Source: Alphaproteobacteria bacterium (lineage in GTDB: Bacteria; Pseudomonadota; Alphaproteobacteria; Thalassobaculales; Thalassobaculaceae). Taken from it: a DNA stretch of 64,000 nt. The notes under the pieces were generated by a model. That model did no database searches. It saw only the letters and a program-made list of their open reading frames with translations, and had not been told where the DNA came from. The stretch spans positions 1 to 64,000 of the forward strand of contig JANSYS010000019.1 in assembly GCA_024742275.1 (NCBI GenBank), written 5' to 3'. Within the stretch, counting starts at the first letter, position 1. Each line of letters starts with the position of its first letter. Shown piece by piece: positions 31,295-42,118 of the stretch. Position numbers and translations under genes: made by a program.

Positions 31295-31828
31295 ATGGAA
31301 TGGACATCATTTTCGTTCTTATTGAATAATGAAGAACCGTTTATAAAATTAAACACTGATATTTTTGAGACAAATATTGTAAATATTATTCTTCTTATTG
31401 GTTTATTAATATATGCAAATAAAATATCTTTTAGTGTTACATTAGAAAATCGTAAAGAAGAAATTATTCAAACTATTGAGAACGCCCAAAAAGATGTTGT
31501 TGATGCATCAAATTATTATTATTTAGCAGAAAAAGGATTTACACAAAGTGTATTTTGGTTACAATCATGGAAAAATATCTACCAACAAGATAAAATGAAT
31601 TTTATAAGATTAAAATATACAGCTGTTAAAAATTCTTTAATAGAAGTTTTTACCACAACAGAAAATTTAATCCAAAATTTTGAAAATAGAGCTTATGTAT
31701 CATTACAACGTTATATTGTATTAACTGCAGCAAGTAAAATTTTAAGAAAATTTTTCTTTCTATCTAAAAAAGAACAATCTCAATTAATTGAATTAACTAT
31801 TTCTAAATTAGGAGAGTTTACAAAATGA
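31295..31828 (+). CDS. atpF: ATP synthase CF0 subunit b (peripheral stalk)
   Basis: A 177-residue protein with an N-terminal membrane anchor (residues about 24-45) and a long amphipathic helix. The motif LENRKEEIIQTIENAQK near residue 50 is characteristic. No intron. Its stop overlaps the atpD start by 4 bases (ATGA). Confidence 0.96.
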   Translation: MEWTSFSFLLNNEEPFIKLNTDIFETNIVNIILLIGLLIYANKISFSVTLENRKEEIIQTIENAQKDVVDASNYYYLAEKGFTQSVFWLQSWKNIYQQDKMNFIRLKYTAVKNSLIEVFTTTENLIQNFENRAYVSLQRYIVLTAASKILRKFFFLSKKEQSQLIELTISKLGEFTK

Positions 31829-32430
31829 GCACTAATACTAAACTTGTTAAAACCTATGCAAAATCTCTTTTTCAAAATTTAATAAGTTCAAAAGAAGTAA
31901 AAAAAGAAAATTATAGTTTCACTCCTGCTAATATAACTTCAAAACAAGAAAATAAAATTTCAGCAAATATATTTATTATTGGAGAAGAGTTATTAATAAT
32001 TCGATCACTTTTAATATCATCTAAGAAATTAAAAACTGTTTTTAAAAATCCAACATATCAAGAACAACAAAAACTAAATATTCTTCTTGAAATTTTTCCA
32101 GGTTTGACAATAACAATGAAATCTTTTTTAAAAATTTTGACGGAAAGAAATCATTTATCGCTATTACCACAAATAAGTGATGCATTTGAAGAACTATTAT
32201 TAAAATTTAAGCGCATAACAAAAATTAAAATTTTAGTTGCAAGTCCTCTTTCGGCTAATTTTGGAGTTAATTTATTAAAATCTTTGCAATTGGTAACATC
32301 TTCAAAAGATATTATTTTAAATATTGGATACGATCCAAAATTACTTGGTGGATTAATACTTGAGTATAATTCATGTTCAATTGATGCAAGTATTTTGAAA
32401 GAATTTAGTTCACTTTTTAATAATATTTAA
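31825..32430 (+). CDS. atpD: ATP synthase CF1 subunit delta
   Basis: A 201-residue stalk-to-head connector. The N-terminus KLVKTYAKSLFQNL and the C-terminal DPKLLGGLILEYNSCSIDASI are family hallmarks. It overlaps atpF by 4 bases, indicating translational coupling. Confidence 0.96.
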   Translation: MSTNTKLVKTYAKSLFQNLISSKEVKKENYSFTPANITSKQENKISANIFIIGEELLIIRSLLISSKKLKTVFKNPTYQEQQKLNILLEIFPGLTITMKSFLKILTERNHLSLLPQISDAFEELLLKFKRITKIKILVASPLSANFGVNLLKSLQLVTSSKDIILNIGYDPKLLGGLILEYNSCSIDASILKEFSSLFNNI

Positions 32431-32504
32431 TTTTTAAATACCAAATTTTTTGAAAAATTAATATACATAAACCTATTAAGAAACTTTTGATATTATAACC
32501 AAAT

Positions 32505-34016
32505 ATGAAAAATGTAAGCCAATTAACAAATTTTGTCGAAAATAAGTTAAATGAATATATGCACACTGTAGCCCGCACTGCAGATATAGGTATTGTTTTA
32601 CAAGTTGGTGATGGAATTGCACGTGTATATGGATTAGAGAATGTTGCTTCAGGAGAATTACTAGAATTCGAAGATCAAACCATTGGAATCGCCTTAAATT
32701 TAGAAACAAGTAATGTTGGGGTTGTATTAATGGGTACAGGGAGAAATATCAAACAAGGAAGTACAGTACGTGCAACTGGCAAAATTGCACAAGTTCCAGT
32801 AGGAGAAACATTATTAGGCCGTGTTGTTAATGGTTTAGTAAGTCCAATTGATGGTAAAGGTAACATTATTGCAACGGAAAACCGTTTAATTGAATCTCCT
32901 GCACCTGGTATTATTTCTCGACAATCTGTCTGTGAACCAATGCAAACAGGAATTGTATCAATAGATTCAATGATTCCAATTGGACGTGGACAACGTGAAC
33001 TTATTATTGGAGATCGTCAAACTGGAAAAACATCTATTGCAATTGATACTATTATTAATCAAAAATCTGAAGATGTTATATGTGTATATGTTGCTATTGG
33101 ACAAAAATCTTCAACAGTTGCACAAGCGGTAACAATATTAGAAGAACGTGGTGCTCTAGCATATACATGTATTGTAGCAGCGAACGCTAGTGATCCCGCA
33201 ACATTACAATATTTAGCACCATATACAGGTGCAAGTATTGCTGAATATTTTATGTATAAAGGAAAAAGTACCTTAATTATTTATGACGATTTAACAAAAC
33301 AAGCTCAAGCATATCGTCAAATGTCATTATTATTACGTCGACCACCGGGACGTGAAGCATTTCCAGGAGATGTATTTTATTTACATTCACGACTGTTAGA
33401 ACGAGCAGCAAAATTAAATAGTGATTTAGGTGGAGGAAGTATGACTGCCTTACCAATTATTGAAACAGAAGCTGGAGATGTTTCTGCTTATATACCGACA
33501 AATGTTATTTCAATTACAGATGGACAAATCTTTTTATCTAATGATTTATTTAATTCAGGGATTAAGCCAGCAATTGATGTAGGTATTTCGGTATCTCGTG
33601 TTGGGTCAGCTGCACAAATTAAGGGTATGAAACAAGTAGCAGGAAAATTAAAACTTGAATTAGCTCAATTTGCTGAATTAGAGGCTTTTTCACAATTTGC
33701 ATCTGATTTAGATAAAGCGACTTTAAAACAATTAGAGAGAGGAAGAAGATTACGTGAACTTTTAAAACAACCACAAAATTCACCAAAATCTGTTGAAGAA
33801 CAAATCGGAATTATTTATGCTGGTACAAATGGTTATCTGGATGACTTAGATATTACATTAGTAACTCCTTTTGTTGCTCTTCTTGAAGAGTATATTACGA
33901 CTAAAGATTTACGCTTCTTTAATGATGTTAAAGAAACAAAAAAATTAACACCAGAAGGTGAAAGTTTTTTAAAAGAAATGATTATAAAAGTGAAACAAGA
34001 AATTAAAGTAGCATAA
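32505..34016 (+). CDS. atpA: ATP synthase CF1 subunit alpha
   Basis: A 503-residue nucleotide-binding subunit. P-loop GDRQTGKTS near residue 170; arginine-finger region [16 protein letters not shown] near residue 363. Full length and intact. Last gene of the atp operon, ended by a strong hairpin. Confidence 0.99.
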   Translation: MKNVSQLTNFVENKLNEYMHTVARTADIGIVLQVGDGIARVYGLENVASGELLEFEDQTIGIALNLETSNVGVVLMGTGRNIKQGSTVRATGKIAQVPVGETLLGRVVNGLVSPIDGKGNIIATENRLIESPAPGIISRQSVCEPMQTGIVSIDSMIPIGRGQRELIIGDRQTGKTSIAIDTIINQKSEDVICVYVAIGQKSSTVAQAVTILEERGALAYTCIVAANASDPATLQYLAPYTGASIAEYFMYKGKSTLIIYDDLTKQAQAYRQMSLLLRRPPGREAFPGDVFYLHSRLLERAAKLNSDLGGGSMTALPIIETEAGDVSAYIPTNVISITDGQIFLSNDLFNSGIKPAIDVGISVSRVGSAAQIKGMKQVAGKLKLELAQFAELEAFSQFASDLDKATLKQLERGRRLRELLKQPQNSPKSVEEQIGIIYAGTNGYLDDLDITLVTPFVALLEEYITTKDLRFFNDVKETKKLTPEGESFLKEMIIKVKQEIKVA

Positions 34017-34020
34017 AAAA

Positions 34021-34066
34021 TATTTATCTTTATATACTTAAATTTTTAAGTATATAAAGATAAATA
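34021..34066. terminator. Bidirectional hairpin between atpA and sufC
   Basis: Arms 34021-34040 and 34047-34066 are perfectly complementary over 20 bases, with a 6-base AT loop. It fills the whole gap between convergent atpA (+) and sufC (-). Confidence 0.8.
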
Positions 34067-34816
34067 CTATTCTATATTCTCATATCCGTAAGCTTCTAAT
34101 TGCTCAACAAGCTCAATATTCCCCGTTTTAACTATTTTTCCCGCCATCATAATATGTACATGAGTTGGTTTTAAATACTGTAATATTCGAGGATAGTGAG
34201 TAATAATAATTAAAGATGAATTTTTAATCATGTTATTATTAATTCCTTCGCAAATAATTCTTATTGCATCAATATCTAATCCAGAATCAATTTCATCTAA
34301 AATTACTAGTTTTGGTTCTAAGAGTAACATTTGTAATATTTCATTTCTTTTTTTTTCACCACCAGAAAAACCTTCATTTAAATTTCGATGTAAGAATTCA
34401 TTACGCATTTTCAATTTATTTAACATTATTTGTGTTATTTCCATAAATTGTAATGGATCTAATTCTGGTTGTCCTAAATATTTTCTTTTTTCATTATAAG
34501 CAATTCGAAGAAAATCATAATTTGTGACACCTGCAATTTCAATTGGATATTGAAAGGCTAAAAATAAACCTTCATGTGATCGTTCCTCTGGTGCTAAACA
34601 AAGTAAATCCTTATTTTCAAATAAAACTGATCCAGAATTAATAGTATATGCAGGATGACCTGCTAAAATTTTAGAAAGAGTACTTTTACCAGAACCATTT
34701 GGGCCCATGATTACATGTATTTCATTTTCTCCAATTTTTAAATCAAGACCATTAATAATTTGTTTTTTTTCAATGGATGCTTCCAATTTATTTAATTCTA
34801 ATAATATTTTATTCAT
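34067..34816 (-). CDS. sufC: Fe-S cluster assembly ATPase SufC
   Basis: A 249-residue ABC-type ATPase of the SUF machinery that builds plastid iron-sulphur clusters. Walker A GPNGSGKST near residue 38, signature FSGGEKKR near residue 150, and Walker B LVILDEIDSGLD near residue 171. It follows sufB by 3 bases. Clusters are needed for PSI, ferredoxin and FTR, all present here. Confidence 0.97.
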   Translation of the reverse strand: MNKILLELNKLEASIEKKQIINGLDLKIGENEIHVIMGPNGSGKSTLSKILAGHPAYTINSGSVLFENKDLLCLAPEERSHEGLFLAFQYPIEIAGVTNYDFLRIAYNEKRKYLGQPELDPLQFMEITQIMLNKLKMRNEFLHRNLNEGFSGGEKKRNEILQMLLLEPKLVILDEIDSGLDIDAIRIICEGINNNMIKNSSLIIITHYPRILQYLKPTHVHIMMAGKIVKTGNIELVEQLEAYGYENIE

Positions 34817-34819
34817 GTA

Positions 34820-36277
34820 TTATCCTATACTCCCTTCTAATTTTAAAGATAAAAGCTTATCGGCTTCCGTTGCAAATTCCATTGGTAACATGGTAACAAC
34901 GTCTTTACAAAAACCATTAATTAATAATCCTACAGCTTGATCAATCGTTATACCACGTTGAGTTAAATAAAATAATTGTTCTTCACTAATTTTTGAAATT
35001 GTAGCTTCGTGTTCAACAATAGAATTAGAATTCCATATGTCTATATAAGGGTATGTACATGCCAATGAAGATGATCCTAATAAAAAAGAATCACACTGCG
35101 AAAAATTACGTGAACTTTTTGCATTTGCTGCAATTTTTACTAAACCTCTATAAGAATTTTTTGAATTTCCACAAGAAATACCTTTTGATATTATTTTACT
35201 TGTGGTTTTCTCACCTAAATGAATCATTTTGGTACCAGTATCCGCTTGTTGATAATTATTAGTTAATGCAATTGAATAAAATTCTCCTGAAGATAATTCA
35301 CCAACTAACACACAACTAGGGTATTTCCAAGTTATCGAAGATCCAGTTTCAACTTGTGTCCATGAAATATTAGCATTTTTTCCAATACATAAACCACGTT
35401 TTGTAACAAAATTATATATACCACCAATTCCTTTATTATCTCCACTATACCAATTTTGAACCGTTGAATATTTAATATTGGCGTTTTCAAAAGCGACTAA
35501 TTCAACAATCGCAGCGTGTAATTGATTTTCACTGTATTGAGGAGCAGTACATCCCTCAAGATAATTAACACTACTATTTTTTTCAGCGACAATTAATGTA
35601 CGTTCAAATTGTCCTGAATCTTTGTCATTTATACGAAAATAAGTTGATAATTCTAAAGGACAAATAACGTTTTGAGGTATATAACAAAAAGATCCATCAG
35701 TAAAAACGGCAGAATTTAATGAAGCAAAAAAATTATCACCAGTCGAAACTACTGTTCCAAGAAATTTTTCAATTAGTTTAGGATAATCTTGAATTGCTTC
35801 AGAAATTGAACAAAATATAACTCCAGATTTGGCTAATTTCTCTTTATATGTAGTTCCAATTGAAACACTATCAAATACCGCATCTACTGCAACATTTGAT
35901 AATTTTTTTTGCTCATCTAATGAGATCCCTAATTTTTCAAAAGTACGTAAGATTTCAGGATCAACTTCTTCGAGTGAATTTAACTTTTTCTTTTTTTTTG
36001 GAATTGAATAATAACTAATTTTATCAAAATCTAATGAATTTATTTGTAAATTTGCCCAAGTTGGGAATTTTGTTTGCAGCCATTTTTTATAAGCTTTAAG
36101 CCGAAAATTAAGTAAAAATTTTGGTTCCTTTTTTTTATTTACTATTAATTTAATAATATTTTCATTCAAACCTATTGGAAATATCTCTTTTTCAATATTA
36201 GTTTTGAAGCCATATTTATATGGTTGGTTAATAACTTGATTTATTTCAAAATTTGTTTTATTTTTTTGCTCAGTCAT
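34820..36277 (-). CDS. sufB: Fe-S cluster scaffold SufB (Ycf24)
   Basis: A 485-residue scaffold protein. Family segments include [16 protein letters not shown] near residue 150, [20 protein letters not shown] near residue 233, [20 protein letters not shown] near residue 325, and [20 protein letters not shown] near residue 425. The order sufB-sufC is conserved in red-lineage plastids. Confidence 0.98.
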   Translation of the reverse strand: MTEQKNKTNFEINQVINQPYKYGFKTNIEKEIFPIGLNENIIKLIVNKKKEPKFLLNFRLKAYKKWLQTKFPTWANLQINSLDFDKISYYSIPKKKKKLNSLEEVDPEILRTFEKLGISLDEQKKLSNVAVDAVFDSVSIGTTYKEKLAKSGVIFCSISEAIQDYPKLIEKFLGTVVSTGDNFFASLNSAVFTDGSFCYIPQNVICPLELSTYFRINDKDSGQFERTLIVAEKNSSVNYLEGCTAPQYSENQLHAAIVELVAFENANIKYSTVQNWYSGDNKGIGGIYNFVTKRGLCIGKNANISWTQVETGSSITWKYPSCVLVGELSSGEFYSIALTNNYQQADTGTKMIHLGEKTTSKIISKGISCGNSKNSYRGLVKIAANAKSSRNFSQCDSFLLGSSSLACTYPYIDIWNSNSIVEHEATISKISEEQLFYLTQRGITIDQAVGLLINGFCKDVVTMLPMEFATEADKLLSLKLEGSIG

Positions 36278-36469
36278 AAGTAGGATAATATAAAAATAAA
36301 CGTTTAGATATTATTTATTATTATAGATTTATTATATTACGAAAATCTGCAGTATTCTTTTTGCTAAATTAAAATTAGCCTAAAAAAAAAAATAAACGTA
36401 TAATAAGATTTAGTGATATATATATATATAGTTAATAAATAGTTTTTTAAAGCTTTTACTCCTAGATTT

Positions 36470-36961
36470 ATGAAAAATGTAACAAAAAGTATTTATCGTA
36501 ATATTTTCTTTGTATTTACTCTTTTAACTTTTAGTTCATCGTGTTTCGCAAGTGAATTAGATGAAGCGGTTCGAACTGTTCAGTTAACACCAACAAAAAA
36601 AGTTGTTCTAACTACAGAACAAGTAAAAAGAGGAAAAAGACTTTTTAACAGTACATGCGCAACATGTCATACCGGTGGGATCACAAAAACAAATCCAAAT
36701 GTCGGATTAGATGCAGAAGCATTAAGTTTAGCAACACCTGCTCGTAATAATATTGAATCTTTAGTTGATTATATGAAAAATCCAACAACATTCGATGGAT
36801 TAGAATCAATCGCTGAAATTCATCCAAGTATTAAAAGTGCAGATATTTTCCCCAAAATGCGTACTATAACAGAAGAGGATATGTACACAATTGCAGGTCA
36901 TATTTTAATATCACCAAAAATTGTAGCAGAAAAATGGGGTGGTGGGAAAATATACTATTAA
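36470..36961 (+). CDS. psbV: Cytochrome c550 of photosystem II (PsbV)
   Basis: A 163-residue lumenal extrinsic PSII subunit. Signal peptide at residues 1-27 ending FASELDEA, haem-binding CATCH near residues 63-67, and a C-terminal region ending WGGGKIYY typical of PsbV. It stabilises the oxygen-evolving cluster, so its intact state supports oxygenic PSII function. An upstream TA-dinucleotide run lies at about 36417-36431. Confidence 0.97.
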   Translation: MKNVTKSIYRNIFFVFTLLTFSSSCFASELDEAVRTVQLTPTKKVVLTTEQVKRGKRLFNSTCATCHTGGITKTNPNVGLDAEALSLATPARNNIESLVDYMKNPTTFDGLESIAEIHPSIKSADIFPKMRTITEEDMYTIAGHILISPKIVAEKWGGGKIYY

Positions 36962-36982
36962 TAATTATTAATAGTATATTTT
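36947..36982. repeat. 36-bp perfect palindrome at the psbV stop
   Basis: Two 18-base arms meet at 36964/36965 with no loop. The left arm contains the end of psbV including its stop, and a T run follows. Terminator-like. Confidence 0.8.
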
Positions 36983-37031
36983 TTTCTTAGAAATTAATCA
37001 TATTTTTTATCGGAAATAACTTTTCATAATT

Positions 37032-37388
37032 ATGGTATATCAAACCCCCGAATTTACTTTAGTTATTGGTTATATGATGTTACTTTTTGCGGATTTTCTG
37101 GGCTATTTTTATTTAATCTTAAAAATTTATCGTATTTTATGTTTTAGTAAAATTACATTTGATCAATTACCACTATTAAATCCATATAAATGGCCTTTAT
37201 CTTTAGTTCGTATAACAACGAAACCATATTTTCGCTTTTGGTCAAAAATGTTGCCAAAGCTAAAATTAGGAAAAGCCGCATATGATATGTCAGCTATTTT
37301 AGGACTCGAAATGTTATCTATAATGATTTCTGGTATGTTACAATTTCGAGCATTTATTTTGCTGGAAGTTCAACAATTTTTAGTTTAA
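37032..37388 (+). CDS. ycf19: Ycf19-like membrane protein (YggT family)
   Basis: A 118-residue protein with two hydrophobic segments (about residues 9-35 and 88-112). They flank a central loop PYKWPLSLVRITTKPYFRFW, which resembles the YggT/Ycf19 pattern in which a proline-rich link leads to a DPYLN-type segment. The usual IPP and DFSP motifs are weakened (MLPKLKLGKAAYDMS), so the assignment rests on layout and partial similarity. YggT proteins are linked to thylakoid membrane organisation and osmotic stress. Same strand as psbV. Confidence 0.65.
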   Translation: MVYQTPEFTLVIGYMMLLFADFLGYFYLILKIYRILCFSKITFDQLPLLNPYKWPLSLVRITTKPYFRFWSKMLPKLKLGKAAYDMSAILGLEMLSIMISGMLQFRAFILLEVQQFLV

Positions 37389-37467
37389 TGGAAATATAAA
37401 TTGTTAATTGATTAAGTATATGATATAAAATGAAAAGTATTATCTTATTCAATATTCTCTAATAAAT

Positions 37468-37707
37468 ATGCTTAAAATTCGTTTAAAACGAACAGGAAGA
37501 AAAAGAAAACCTTTTTATAGAATTGTAGTAATGGAAAATTTATCACGACGTGATGGAAAAAGTATTGCTGAAATTGGCTATTATGATCCAATAAGTAAAA
37601 TTTTAAATTTTAATAAAAAAGCACTTCATACATACATAAATAATGGTGCTCGTCCAACAAATACAGTTCGACATTTAATTCAAAGAATGTTTTTTGACAC
37701 TTTATAA
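37468..37707 (+). CDS. rps16: 30S ribosomal protein S16
   Basis: A 79-residue protein. MLKIRLKRTGRKRKPFYRIV at the N-terminus and IAEIGYYDPISKILNFNKKA in the middle are diagnostic. No intron. A stem-loop follows at about 37723-37750. Confidence 0.97.
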   Translation: MLKIRLKRTGRKRKPFYRIVVMENLSRRDGKSIAEIGYYDPISKILNFNKKALHTYINNGARPTNTVRHLIQRMFFDTL

Positions 37708-37754
37708 AAATAAAAAATTATAGAATAGGGTTAATGTTTAATCCCTATTCAAAT

Positions 37755-39200
37755 TTTATTCAATCAAATCATAACCATAAAGAAATCCTATTTGTGAAAT
37801 TTTTTCCAAAATTTTAAATCACGACATATTAGCATTTAAAAATAATTCAATTATTGGTCGATTTAAAGCTTCTAAAACTATTTGTATAGAAAAAAGTTCT
37901 TCACTAATTAAATTTCTATGTCCCCAATTTTTCAGTTCTTCACTTAAGAATATGTAAAATATGCCACTACCTGGAACAATTCCTTCTTTTAATGAAGATT
38001 TTATAATGTTAATAGCATTTTCAATTTTTTGCCGTTTTTCATCAAATTGATATTGCTTTGAAAAGCCTATTTTAGTCTTTATAGTATTTCCTTATAAACA
38101 AGCAATAGGTGTACGTATTATATTTTTTTCATCTTCATTATTATTTGTTAGTAATTCTTGATTTAAATCATTAATACATCTTTATGCAATCACTTTTTGA
38201 AATTTTGAAACAATAAATGTACTTTTTTCTTTTTTTATTATTACTTTTTCAGCTTGTCCTAAATCTTCAATCTTGAAGTTTTTTATTTCACCTTTAATCT
38301 TTAATCCAAAATAATGTGAATGTATCAAAAGTGAGAAATCTTGTAAAATTACCGTTTTAAGAAATTTTATATAACTAAATTTAACAACAGTGATTTTTAA
38401 TTTTTTTTGAATATTATTTAATATTAATGTAGAAACAACACTTTTGTTTATTTTTTCCACAATAATAATTAATGAACCATTGTTTTTTTTATATTCAATT
38501 ATAATATTAAGTTGATTTATACATTTAAATGGTCTGGTTACTATTAATAAATATGATTTTTCATAAATCACACCAAAATTTTTCATATCATTAACAAAAT
38601 AAGAAGAGGTATAGGCATAATTCAATTGGATTCCTTGAACTATTTCTATTTCATTATCGGAAGAAATATTTTCTTCAATAACAAATAACCCATCTCGTTT
38701 AATTTATTGAATAGATCTGGTGAAAACTGAAAAAAGTTGTGTATTTATTTTTTTACCTCCTGACGTTTTAAATACACCTATAATTTGTTCAAGATTAGAA
38801 ATATACAATAAAATTTCTAATACTTTTTCGACTAAAAAATAACTAATTTTTTTTTACCTTGACTTAACAATTACAGAATTATATCGATTGACAATAAAAT
38901 TTAGTGAACACTGTACTAAGTAACAGATTATAATAATTGTAGTTATTGAGCCATCTCCAGATATTTTATATGTTTTAAAAGCAGCTTATTCAAAAAGTTT
39001 ACGCAAAGTATTAGCACTTTTTAAAGAAAAATCTAACGTTTTTATTCAAATAGAACCACTCGTAACAATTTTTATATCATTTTTTTTGGTTGTAATGGTA
39101 GCATTTTTAACAATTGGACCGAATGTAATTTTTACAAATTCATTAATTTCGTTTAGTGTTTTTATACTTTTATTTAATTCTTTATATAATCAAAATAGAT
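37755..39200 (-). pseudogene. groEL: groEL (chaperonin 60) pseudogene
   Basis: A long remnant of the plastid chaperonin in several frames. From the 5' side it reads ELNKSIKTLNEINEFVKITF, then KNATITTKKNDIKIVTSGSI, stop, then KTYKISGDGSITTII (the GDGTTT ATP-binding motif is changed). It continues RDGLFVIEEN and EIEIVQGIQLNYAYTSSYF, a 147-codon open stretch covering the apical domain (38182-38625), and EGIVPGSGIFYIFLSEEL (family EGVVPGGG). At least six in-frame stops and several frameshifts are present, and about the last 130 codons are missing. Chaperonin is required for Rubisco folding, so its decay beside a dead rbcL fits a shared loss of need. Confidence 0.93.
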
Positions 39201-39304
39201 TAGGCATATTGTATTTAAAATATATATATATATCTATTAAAAACTTAAATAATAAAAATTTGCTTATCAATCAAAATATATTTATATATATATAAATATA
39301 TATA

Positions 39305-39377
39305 GGGCTTGTAGCTCAGTGGCTAGAGCACGTGGCTACGAACTACGGTGTCAGGGGTTCGAATCCCTTCCTGCCCA
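39305..39377 (+). tRNA. trnR: tRNA-Arg (ACG)
   Basis: Anticodon loop CTACGAA gives ACG. D-arm and T-arm are normal (TTCGAAT). The acceptor has two non-pairing positions, as also known in other plastid trnR(ACG) genes. Confidence 0.93.
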
Positions 39378-39441
39378 ATAGTTAAAAATCTTTTAGGGTC
39401 ATTATGATGTTATAATAATACAATTATTGAATATTATTAAA

Positions 39442-39513
39442 TGGGATATAGCCAAGTGGTAAGGCAATGGACTTTGACTCCATCATTCGTAGGTTCGAAT
39501 CCTCCTATCCCAG
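39442..39513 (+). tRNA. trnQ: tRNA-Gln (UUG)
   Basis: The acceptor arms TGGGATA and TATCCCA pair perfectly. Anticodon TTG, discriminator G, T-loop TTCGAAT. Confidence 0.95.
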
Positions 39514-39542
39514 TTACAAAAAAATAAAAATAAACAATAAAA

Positions 39543-39881
39543 ATGATTCAATTTAGTAAACCAATTTATGAAAAAAGATTACCTTTTATAAAATTAACTA
39601 AATCAAAAAATGGACAGACTGGGACTGCAACTTTTGTCTTTATCCACCCATTTATTTTTAGAAATTCTCTCTACTCATTCACTCAAATAAATGGTATTTA
39701 CTTAATATGGGGCAAAAAAGAAATAATTTCAACAGATATTGAAATTATTTTTCGTAAAGGCAAACCTTTTTTACTAAAAGCTATTTTTATTTTTAAAAAT
39801 AGTATGGAATGGTTTAATTTTCTTAGCTTTATGCAATTTTATGCTAATGAAACTGGTCTTTTTTTTAAGTCTTCAACTTAG
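39543..39881 (+). CDS. psb28: Photosystem II assembly protein Psb28 (Ycf79)
   Basis: A 112-residue soluble assembly factor for PSII and the CP47 module. Matches the family at SKNGQTGTATFVFIHP near residue 21, INGIYLIWGKKEIIS near residue 49, and the tail MEWFNFLSFMQFYANETGLF near residue 88. Located between trnQ and pheT. Confidence 0.92.
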   Translation: MIQFSKPIYEKRLPFIKLTKSKNGQTGTATFVFIHPFIFRNSLYSFTQINGIYLIWGKKEIISTDIEIIFRKGKPFLLKAIFIFKNSMEWFNFLSFMQFYANETGLFFKSST

Positions 39882-39922
39882 TTTTACCCTAAATTTAATT
39901 TATCTTAATAAAGTTTAATAAA

Positions 39923-41980
39923 ATGGAATATTCTTTACAGACATTAAACCAACGTTCCCGCTTAAAACATTTAACACTTACTAATATTATCGACACCTTA
40001 AATTTGATTGGATTTGAAGTTGATGATATTTTTTTTGAAAATACTTTTAATAATAAAGATTATCAAAATATAAGACTGCTTTTAAAAGTACCTGCAAATC
40101 GAGAAGATTTAGCAAATGAACACTTGTTGCTTAAAGATCTTCAATCAATCTTTAATTTTTCAGTAAAAAATCAATGGAAACTTTTGAAATCTTATTACTC
40201 ATTTATTTTGAAACAAAAATATATTAAATCAAAAAAGAATCACTCTACAAAAATACAATCTACGGTTCCAAATGTTTTTATTTTTATTAGTGAAATAGAA
40301 TATCACTTGCAAGATTTTTCGCCTTTTTGGATACAAAAAAAACTTATAAATAGTGGCTATAAGCCACAAAATAGTATAGAAGATCTTTTATCATTAATTC
40401 TTTTAGAATGGGGTGAATTAATTTCATTTAAAAATTATGAAATGAGTTCTCTTTTAAATCTTAGTATCTTATCAACTAACGAAATAATGGAAGATGAAAG
40501 TGGAAATAAAAAAATAATTCCAAAAAATACAATAGTCGTAAAAGATTCCAAAAATAATATTATTAGCTTTCTTGGTAGATTTGAAACAACTTATTCTTCT
40601 TTAACAAAGTATACAAAAGTTTTTGAAATTATTTTTTATGATATTCATGAAAATCAATTATGTCTTAACCCTTTAGAAAGTAATATATCATTTCGTTATT
40701 TACGAAATATGTTTTTAATACATTTAAAATCTAGTCTACAGCGCTTTTTAACTCTTTTAGAATTAATATATCAAGGGAATATTTCACATAATATAGTTTC
40801 AACGATTCAAAGTATCAAAAAAGTGTCTAATTATCGTTTTTTAAAGTTAAATAAACAAAAATTATTAAATTACTTAAAGAGTAACACATATAACCAAAAT
40901 ATATTCGAGAAGGCAGGTTTAAAATTAGTATGTAGTACTAGTAAACAGCTATATTTTCAAATTCCAATAACAAGAAATGATTTAAAACGCGATGTTGATA
41001 TTATTGAAGAGTATTGCAGATTCATTGGCTATTCAAATTTTTGTGAGATTCCTCCAATAAAAACTTATAAAATTAAACAAACAAAAATTAAACCTCTTGA
41101 ATTTATTAAAACGTATTTTTTAAATCAAGGATTTCAAGAAATTAATACAAATCCTATTCAAGATTCAAAAAATAAAAATAGTCAATCTATCTTACTTACT
41201 AATCCATTAACAAATGACTATAGTTTACTTCGTACTGAACTTATCTCACAATTATTCGATAATTATTCTCGAAATGTTCGAGCTGGATTTGAGACAAAAA
41301 ATTTTTTTGAGATTGGTCGAGTTTTTAAAAAAGTTAGTACAAATATTCATGAAATTGATAAATTAGGAGGAATTTTTCAAATTGAGAACATTAAAAAAGA
41401 CGTAGATAATTCTTCTGAATGGTTTTTTGCAAAAGGTTTACTTGAGAATTTTTTACTTCAATTTGGATATACAAAATATCAGATGAAGGATTTAAAATTG
41501 TCACATACATCACTTTTTCATCCGACCCGTTCAATAGATATATTAATACATAATAATAATATAGGTTCATTTGGAGAACTAAATCCAAAATTTAAAAAAA
41601 GTACATTTTCAAAATATGCGACTTATTTATTTGAATTTGATCTTAGTTATTTTAAAGCGTGGCGTTTACAGAGTCAAATAAAAAATTATAATATTTATTC
41701 CAAGTATCCTATAATTATTAAAGATTTATCATGTTCTTTAAGCAAACAAATTTCTTTTGTTGAGTTGAAAAAAATGATTTATAATTGCTCAAACAATTTA
41801 AAATCGGTTGAGTTTTTTGACCTATATTTTAGTGAAAAAGAGAAAGAAACAATTAATATAAACATTCGTTTAAAATTTCAATCTTTTGAAAAAACATTAT
41901 TAACATCAGATATAGAGAAATGTATTAATAGTATTCAAAAAAATCTGAATAAAAAATTTTGTGTAATTTTTGATATATAA
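39923..41980 (+). CDS. pheT: Phenylalanyl-tRNA synthetase beta subunit
   Basis: A 685-residue tRNA ligase subunit. Present are the B1-type start (LTNIIDTLNLIGFEVDDIFF), the B5 domain around residues 290-370 (IPITRNDLKRDVDIIEEYCR), the core with LTNPLTNDYSLLRTELIS near residue 430, and the C-terminal anticodon-binding domain (YSKYPIIIKDLSCSLSK near residue 590). Plastid pheT is kept in red algae and some ochrophytes only, so it helps place the organism. The alpha subunit would be nuclear-encoded. Confidence 0.93.
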   Translation: MEYSLQTLNQRSRLKHLTLTNIIDTLNLIGFEVDDIFFENTFNNKDYQNIRLLLKVPANREDLANEHLLLKDLQSIFNFSVKNQWKLLKSYYSFILKQKYIKSKKNHSTKIQSTVPNVFIFISEIEYHLQDFSPFWIQKKLINSGYKPQNSIEDLLSLILLEWGELISFKNYEMSSLLNLSILSTNEIMEDESGNKKIIPKNTIVVKDSKNNIISFLGRFETTYSSLTKYTKVFEIIFYDIHENQLCLNPLESNISFRYLRNMFLIHLKSSLQRFLTLLELIYQGNISHNIVSTIQSIKKVSNYRFLKLNKQKLLNYLKSNTYNQNIFEKAGLKLVCSTSKQLYFQIPITRNDLKRDVDIIEEYCRFIGYSNFCEIPPIKTYKIKQTKIKPLEFIKTYFLNQGFQEINTNPIQDSKNKNSQSILLTNPLTNDYSLLRTELISQLFDNYSRNVRAGFETKNFFEIGRVFKKVSTNIHEIDKLGGIFQIENIKKDVDNSSEWFFAKGLLENFLLQFGYTKYQMKDLKLSHTSLFHPTRSIDILIHNNNIGSFGELNPKFKKSTFSKYATYLFEFDLSYFKAWRLQSQIKNYNIYSKYPIIIKDLSCSLSKQISFVELKKMIYNCSNNLKSVEFFDLYFSEKEKETININIRLKFQSFEKTLLTSDIEKCINSIQKNLNKKFCVIFDI

Positions 41981-42118
41981 CTATTCATTCACTTACCATA
42001 CATTTTCTATTTTTTAATAATTAAAAGAAAAATAATTTATTAAAAGCCCTATTATTTTTAAAATACAGGTAATGATTAATAATCATACAAATATAAAATA
42101 TTTTTAGTATTAAAATTT

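Noticed and set aside
36415-36432. TA dinucleotide run upstream of psbV as a functional repeat
   Set aside because: Simple AT slippage sequence, common in the spacers here; nothing points to a function.
39086-39295. Plus-strand 69-codon open frame beside trnR
   Set aside because: It lies over the 5' part of the groEL remnant on the other strand and a TA repeat; the composition is non-coding.
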